NCBI GenBank assembly: GCA_037576195.1
Contig: CM075101.1
Coordinates: 46,128,001-46,192,000 of the forward strand
Length of the DNA: 64,000 bases
Direction: 5' to 3'
From: Phytoseiulus persimilis
Taxonomy: Eukaryota; Arthropoda; Arachnida; Mesostigmata; Phytoseiidae
The notes beneath the pieces are model-generated. The model did no database searches. It was not told the origin of the DNA and worked only from the letters and a program-made list of their open reading frames with translations. The translations under genes were made by a program, and so were the position numbers. Below are positions 58,614 to 64,000 of this stretch, piece after piece (the stretch's first letter is position 1; each line of letters starts with the position of its first letter).

Positions 58614-61600
58614 CTAATGACTCCGCTCCCAGAAAACGTGCTCTCCATTGGCACGAGCTCGCGAGGATGCCCCACAAATCAGCTCAGAAACGGGTTCGGA
58701 TCGCTCGCTAATTCCGGTCTCCGGACGGATTCCGTGTCTGAAGGTCACATGGAAGACTCGGAATAGAACGAAGCGCTACAGGAAATAATGCAGATGGCCC
58801 GCCAAGCCCTCATTGACTTCCTCGTCTGCTTCCACCGATGGATACCCCGGCCTCAGACCTTGCCCCCCCCCCCTCCACCTCTCTCCCATCCCGTGATCCT
58901 CGATCAGGTCTCCTGTTCCTCAAATTCTCGAGTCTCGTCAGCCATTTGTTTCGAATGCTCTCTCTCTCTCTCCGTCTCGCTATTTGCTGCACTCCTCGTT
59001 CCGGGAACAGTTCAGGGATCCTCTCTCTCTCGGGTCCGTTGGCAAGGTCCTCCCCCACAATCAATGCCTCCCTCTCCCACTCAGGGAATTACGTCTGAAG
59101 CACTGAATCTGTTCTCATTCAATCCTTGGACCCCAGTTAGGGATCGGAATCAACATCCACGATTGATATCACGATTCATGGGGGACTCTACATTACTGAC
59201 ATGGGCGGTATCACAAATATGGTTAACTTTGAGAGATTCATGAGACGCTCGAGAACCTGGTGGAATACCTTTGTGCTGTTGGTAGCCTCTTAGGGGACGT
59301 GTCGAAAGCAGAGTCTGCGTCGTTTTTTTAAGTTCTTTCCGTAACGAGGGGAAGCCGCTCAAAGTTTGAGGGAAAATCTCGAAGATTCCTCCGACTTTCT
59401 GGCCTGGCCTGACCTCCCCTCTCGTTCCTCCTCTGATCCCGTCCCGTCTCCCGAAGCCTCGCTGGCCCCGGCTTTGTGATACCCAGCTCGGTAGCATGGG
59501 GTCCCAGACTTGATCTGGCGGCGAGGCCCGGGCCTTACCTTGCCCATTCTTTCACTCCTGCATGCCACTCGATGCACACTGCACTACCACAACGCAAAAC
59601 AGACTCAGAAACAACAGAGCGAAGCGGCTCGAAGGCGTGCTGAGCCTCAATAAAAATGTTGTTTCCGATCCTCAAGTGTTCCCAAATGTTTGGCCGCAAT
59701 GTTCTGGCTCATGCGGCAGTGGAACGACGTGTATGTCCGTATGTGTTCAAACTCTTCGGAGCCGTCGCCGCCTTGCTCAAGACTTTAGCCGACCTCGGAT
59801 CGATCGATCATTTGCCGCTGTGGCCACAAACGGCCGCTCATCGGTAATCGAAGTTTCTCTCCCTCCTACTCGGATCCTCTAAACTGTCTGCAACCACGAC
59901 ATCCGGAAATGAATTATGAAACATGTGAAGCCGACCATCTTGAAACAATGCCTCCTCGCAGAACAGGTCGCGCCAGGAAACGAGCAGCCTTTAGATCCAA
60001 TAAGTACAACTGCTCCCCGGATGATTCTCAAGAACCCTCATCTGTTCAGTGGAGAACTATTGTCACGATTCGTTCGCTGACAGCGTAGTCCCCATCAATC
60101 CTCGGCCTGGAATTTCCTAATTCAGGTGGAAATTTGAATAATTTCGAGAAAATGTCCCCAGCGACTTCCCGTCTGCCTCAGTAGAAGGAGAGCGAGTCGG
60201 GCCTTTCCCAGTTATGCTCTCGCCATCATCGTTCTCCCCCGTCCCCCGTTGCTTGTCTGATCTCTCCAGCTCTGAATTAGCTTCCCCGCCCTCTGGAGCG
60301 GCGACGTTGGAGATAACATTGATATAGCTCTACTACAACATGTAACTCATCCAACGATTCAGGCTGCATTCTATGAAATTCGCCCGTTAATGAAAAAAGA
60401 TTGCCTCCTCCCCCCCGAAAATCCCGGCTTCATCTGGGAGGAGGTGGCAGACGACGATTATTCGAACAACACGATTCCCCTGCACAGCAATCCGTTGATC
60501 AGTTCCGACTCTGAGCGCCCCTTTTCTCCAGCTTGCTAATCGAGAGTGTCACAGAGCGTTTGATATTTGGTTCAGGGAGATAAATTCCTGATCTCCCTGA
60601 ACAAGATCCAACAAAGCTTTTCTGATCGGGTTCCCGAACCCGCCATCGGATCCGAACTCCCATCTCGACGCGAGGGAGAACTTGCTGAACCTGTTCGCTT
60701 AACCAGTTCTCTTCGCTTGGCATGGAGCACGGCGCTAGTTGCTTGCGGATCAAAACACTCAAACGAAGTGGGAGATTCGTTCTCCGTCCGGGTGAGATTG
60801 CTCCACGGTTTATCCTTTGTTTTCGTCCGACCCGAATTCCCCTCAGACCGACGGATGTCGTCGATCGCAACAGGCGCGACCATTCTGTGAACGAAGCGGC
60901 CCTGCCGCCAACGAGTAGACTCTTCCATCTGGCAAAATATATAAAGTGATTCCTTCCTCGCCGCTGCTCCGAGTGTCCTCGCGCTTATCGTCCCTGTCCT
61001 CATACTCGCTCCCTTTGTTCAAGGACAAAGCGGATGTGAGTTGCTTGCTTCCTGGCTCTTCCAGCGCCATCGGTTTGTTCTGGATGTTTTTCTCTCCCTC
61101 CGTTGCCCGTGGATTCGTCGCTCTCTCCCTGCTCCCCTCTTCCAATCTCGTCTCCCTGTGGCCACACTTGCTGAACGCCAACTTCTTATTCCACCACCTG
61201 CTGCAACATCTGCAACAGCATCAAAAGTGGGGCCCGCCTCGGAGATGAGGAAGAGACGACATCCCTTCGAGCCTAGTTTCGTTCTATTCAGGCGCTTCCG
61301 TAGCCTCCAGCGTACTCCCTAAGCGTGGATGCCGACACTCTCCCTGCTCGACAAGGAGCGATTCAACCAGCATCATCACCCACAAACAACGACGCATTTT
61401 CCTCCGTGCCAAGATTCCATAAATCAACATCCGCCGCGTCCGCCCGCTGTTCGGTTCGCGCAAGGGCCGTTGGAGAGCATGCAACAGGTTCTTGTTGTCA
61501 TCTCGAGAACCTCTCTAAACGGGCGTTTTTTGTTCTCGTCGGCTCTCCAAAGCTTCGAAAATCCTCGAAGCTCGATGGCGGATTTTCAGAACAGCGCTCA

Positions 61601-64000
61601 TCGCGCGCACACCTTCTTAGCGCGAAAACATACGCTCCCAATGCGGAGCTTGCTCCCAGAGCCCTGAGAGTGGATGCTATCTCGAGAACTTCAGCAAGAG
61701 CTCTTTGGCCATGTCGCGCAGCGCGTCGAAAATTCGACTGTCGCTCACTGCGTTCAATTCCGTATCATGACTTGTTCGGTCTCTCGGCCAGGAGCGAGCT
61801 CCAACGATCGAGGGGCGCTCCGTACTCCCAACTCGCGCGAGTGAAATGCCGAGATCAAAGCCTCCTTTGTGACGAGCTCACTCGTCAATGTAATCGTCCT
61901 CAGCCGACGTTGAAGGTTCCGAGGCCGGATAGAGCCGGGCACTGCCACTCGGGTCCTGACCCTCTTCTCATTGATCCAGGGAGCGAGGGATCGCGTGCCC
62001 GTCGATGAAATCGCGGAAAAGGTTCAGTGGATTCCCCGTCAACACCACGTTGATTCGGAGTAGGCCTCCGGGTGTGGATGAACGGTGGATGCAGCTGTGT
62101 TTTCTTGCCGGCTGCGCCCTGTTTGAGCGAAGCTCGGTGCATTTCGGGGGCCTCGGGAGGCGGGGGAGTGGTTATCGCTCATAAATCGTTGGGGAGTTTC
62201 AAACATCGGTGGACGATGCCTCGGAGGAACACGCTTCATCAAGCTGAACGAAGTCGGAGTGAGTGTCAAACACAGGCTTCCGGCGCACGTGATTCCAGTC
62301 ACACGCCTCGGGAATCATCGCGACGTCAGCTGAAACCTCTATTCTCCGTGCTCCCCTACCCCTCATAGCCTCATCTTCCTCCACGCGTCTTTCCCAAGTG
62401 GCGGCGTCATCCATCTTGGTCCTGGTCGAAATGGAAACGTTTTCCTGGACCGATCCGAACTGGCGATATGAACCCGCGTGGCAAGCCCCGGACAGAGGTG
62501 ACCTTTCGACTGGCTCCGCGTGTCCTCGAACCGTAAACAAGTCGCCACAGAGAGGCATCTTTCATCCGATAACACACTTCGGAGAACGCGGAGCCGACTA
62601 ACGAATATTGATCAAGAGCGCTCCTCTTCAACCTCGTTCTCGTACCGGCTGATTCTGTCGAAATCATCTGTCGCGTGAGATAGCGGGCTTTGATCCCGTG
62701 TCGCACTAATTGGCAGTATGTGTATGTTCTACGGGGGCCGAGAGTGTGCGCGAAGCCACACAAGCAAGCAGGCCCAGGCTCCGGTCGGCTGCTCCGTTGG
62801 CTGCCGGACTGGAAATCACTTTTAGCTCGTTAGGAAGCGCCACAGAAGCCTCCCCGCCAGGGAGCCGGCCATTTGGTAGGGAGCCGGGCACACTGGGCCT
62901 ATTGTTGTCAACATCGAAAGTCCGCTCGGCTCGGAACGCGGCTGCGTACAAAATGAAGTCGTTAAATCCGTTTCCCTCAGCAGCGAGGAAGTCAGCTGGC
63001 TGAGATTCGGACCGGAGCACAGGAAATCCATCGGAGGAACTCCAGACGGAAGTTTCCAACGAGGGAAGGGCGAACTCGACGGCGCCTCGACCGAACGGAT
63101 TTTTCATTGAGTGAACCCGAAGCGTCCTCTTTTGAATCATCGATCGGGATCCCTTCGAGGGCGAAAGACGAACAGTCGACACCGGCGATTAGAGTCTCGC
63201 TTCAGCTGCGCGCCTTCCGACGGAGACCGAGTTCCGCGAGGTTCGCTTCCACATTCAGGTCTGGCTTCTCTGTCAGAAATACAATTCCGCAGATACATCA
63301 CCGAATGCCGACTGGAAGGTGGGAGTGCTTTGTACGGAACTCGTTCTTCTAAAGAAACGCAATTCAGCCAGGGAGTCGAGTGGGAAGGGATCTTTTTGTT
63401 CCGCTTCGAATTCGGCGGAAGAGCTGAGTTCCTCTCCCTTCCGAGGAATCTCCATGCAGTGGAGATGTGTATCACAGACTCGCTAACAACTCTCCCTGAG
63501 AATAGGAGGTTAAGTTAGTCCAGCCCGCCTCGTCATGATGGCCTCCAGCTAACTTCGATGAAATCCCACCACGGACCGGTCTCGATCGTGAAACGTGGCC
63601 GAGATTATTCCCGCCTTCTCTCTGCGGCCTCGTCGGACGTATTTTACGGTTACGGGAGGAGCTCGGAGGGCGTCGGGACTGGCTTTCGACAGCCGATTGA
63701 CGAACTGAAGGCAGGCTTGTTGCTATATCGATGTTAACAGTCAGACCAGTGCGGCGGTCGAACAGCGTTGCTGCTGACTTTGTTGTTATTGCTGTCGGTG
63801 GAGCCGGTTTCGTTGTCGTCTATTCCGTTTCTCCGTATTCCGCTGACTTCCTGGTTTCCCGATGAGATCCTCAGAAGAACAAGTCGGCCGGTCGGTCCCG
63901 CTTCCCCGTCTCATGGCGGGCGGATGGATAAATGAATGCCCGTCTGTTCAGTCAGGATAACTGGCAGACAGTTTTTTCCTCGGCACTCCCAACGAAGGTC
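58614..64000. other. Gene-free stretch at the right end
   Basis: No exon I can support. C/T-rich sequence at about 58860-59060 and a minus-strand frame at 62706-63182 are noted under findings and rejections. No RNA gene, mobile element or long repeat is seen. Confidence 0.5.

Noticed and set aside
59539-59547. Minus-strand ATGGGCAAG with good start context directly before a GTAAGG donor
   Set aside because: A plausible three-codon first exon, but no following exon or recognisable product was found downstream.

Overview
This is a eukaryotic nuclear window, almost certainly arthropod. Genes are sparse and split by GT-AG introns, polyadenylation signals are visible, and base composition is GC-balanced to GC-rich, with G and C homopolymers rather than A/T runs. 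The one gene I recognise with confidence is an artichoke/chaoptin-type giant leucine-rich-repeat membrane protein, a family typical of arthropods. The high GC and long gene-poor stretches would fit a parasitiform mite, but that is a guess. I see no bacterial operons, rRNA, CRISPR, transposase, reverse transcriptase or convincing tRNA.

Layout. 1-9088: no supportable gene. 9089-14386, minus strand: the LRR gene, with a 5'UTR exon part, a 3.3-kb exon carrying the signal peptide and all LRRs, a 998-nt intron, and a last exon with the LRRCT cap, FN3-like domain, membrane helix and cytoplasmic tail. The tail frame has a TAG at 9245-9247 and then stays open for 51 more protein-like codons to a double stop, so it is a stop-codon readthrough candidate or a base error. 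14387-19102: upstream, nothing supportable. 19103-31499 and 31501-43898: the same 12.4-kb sequence twice in direct orientation, separated by a single N. In everything I compared the copies differ only by one C in a poly-C run. This looks like an unmerged contig overlap and should be counted once. It holds one weak two-exon gene candidate. 43899-51507: nothing convincing. 51508-58613, plus strand: a three-exon gene for a 213-residue protein with a Ser/Tyr-rich N-terminus, a coiled coil and a Gln-rich tail, followed by two AATAAA signals. I cannot assign it to a family. 58614-64000: nothing supportable.

The two clear genes are on opposite strands, about 37 kb apart as shown and about 25 kb apart once the duplicate is removed. 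Nothing suggests a shared pathway. Many long open frames here are chance products of GC-rich or purine/pyrimidine-skewed DNA and were left out. The observations most worth following are the in-frame extension of the LRR receptor tail, the unassigned coiled-coil gene, and the assembly duplication that would mislead any gene or copy-number count.
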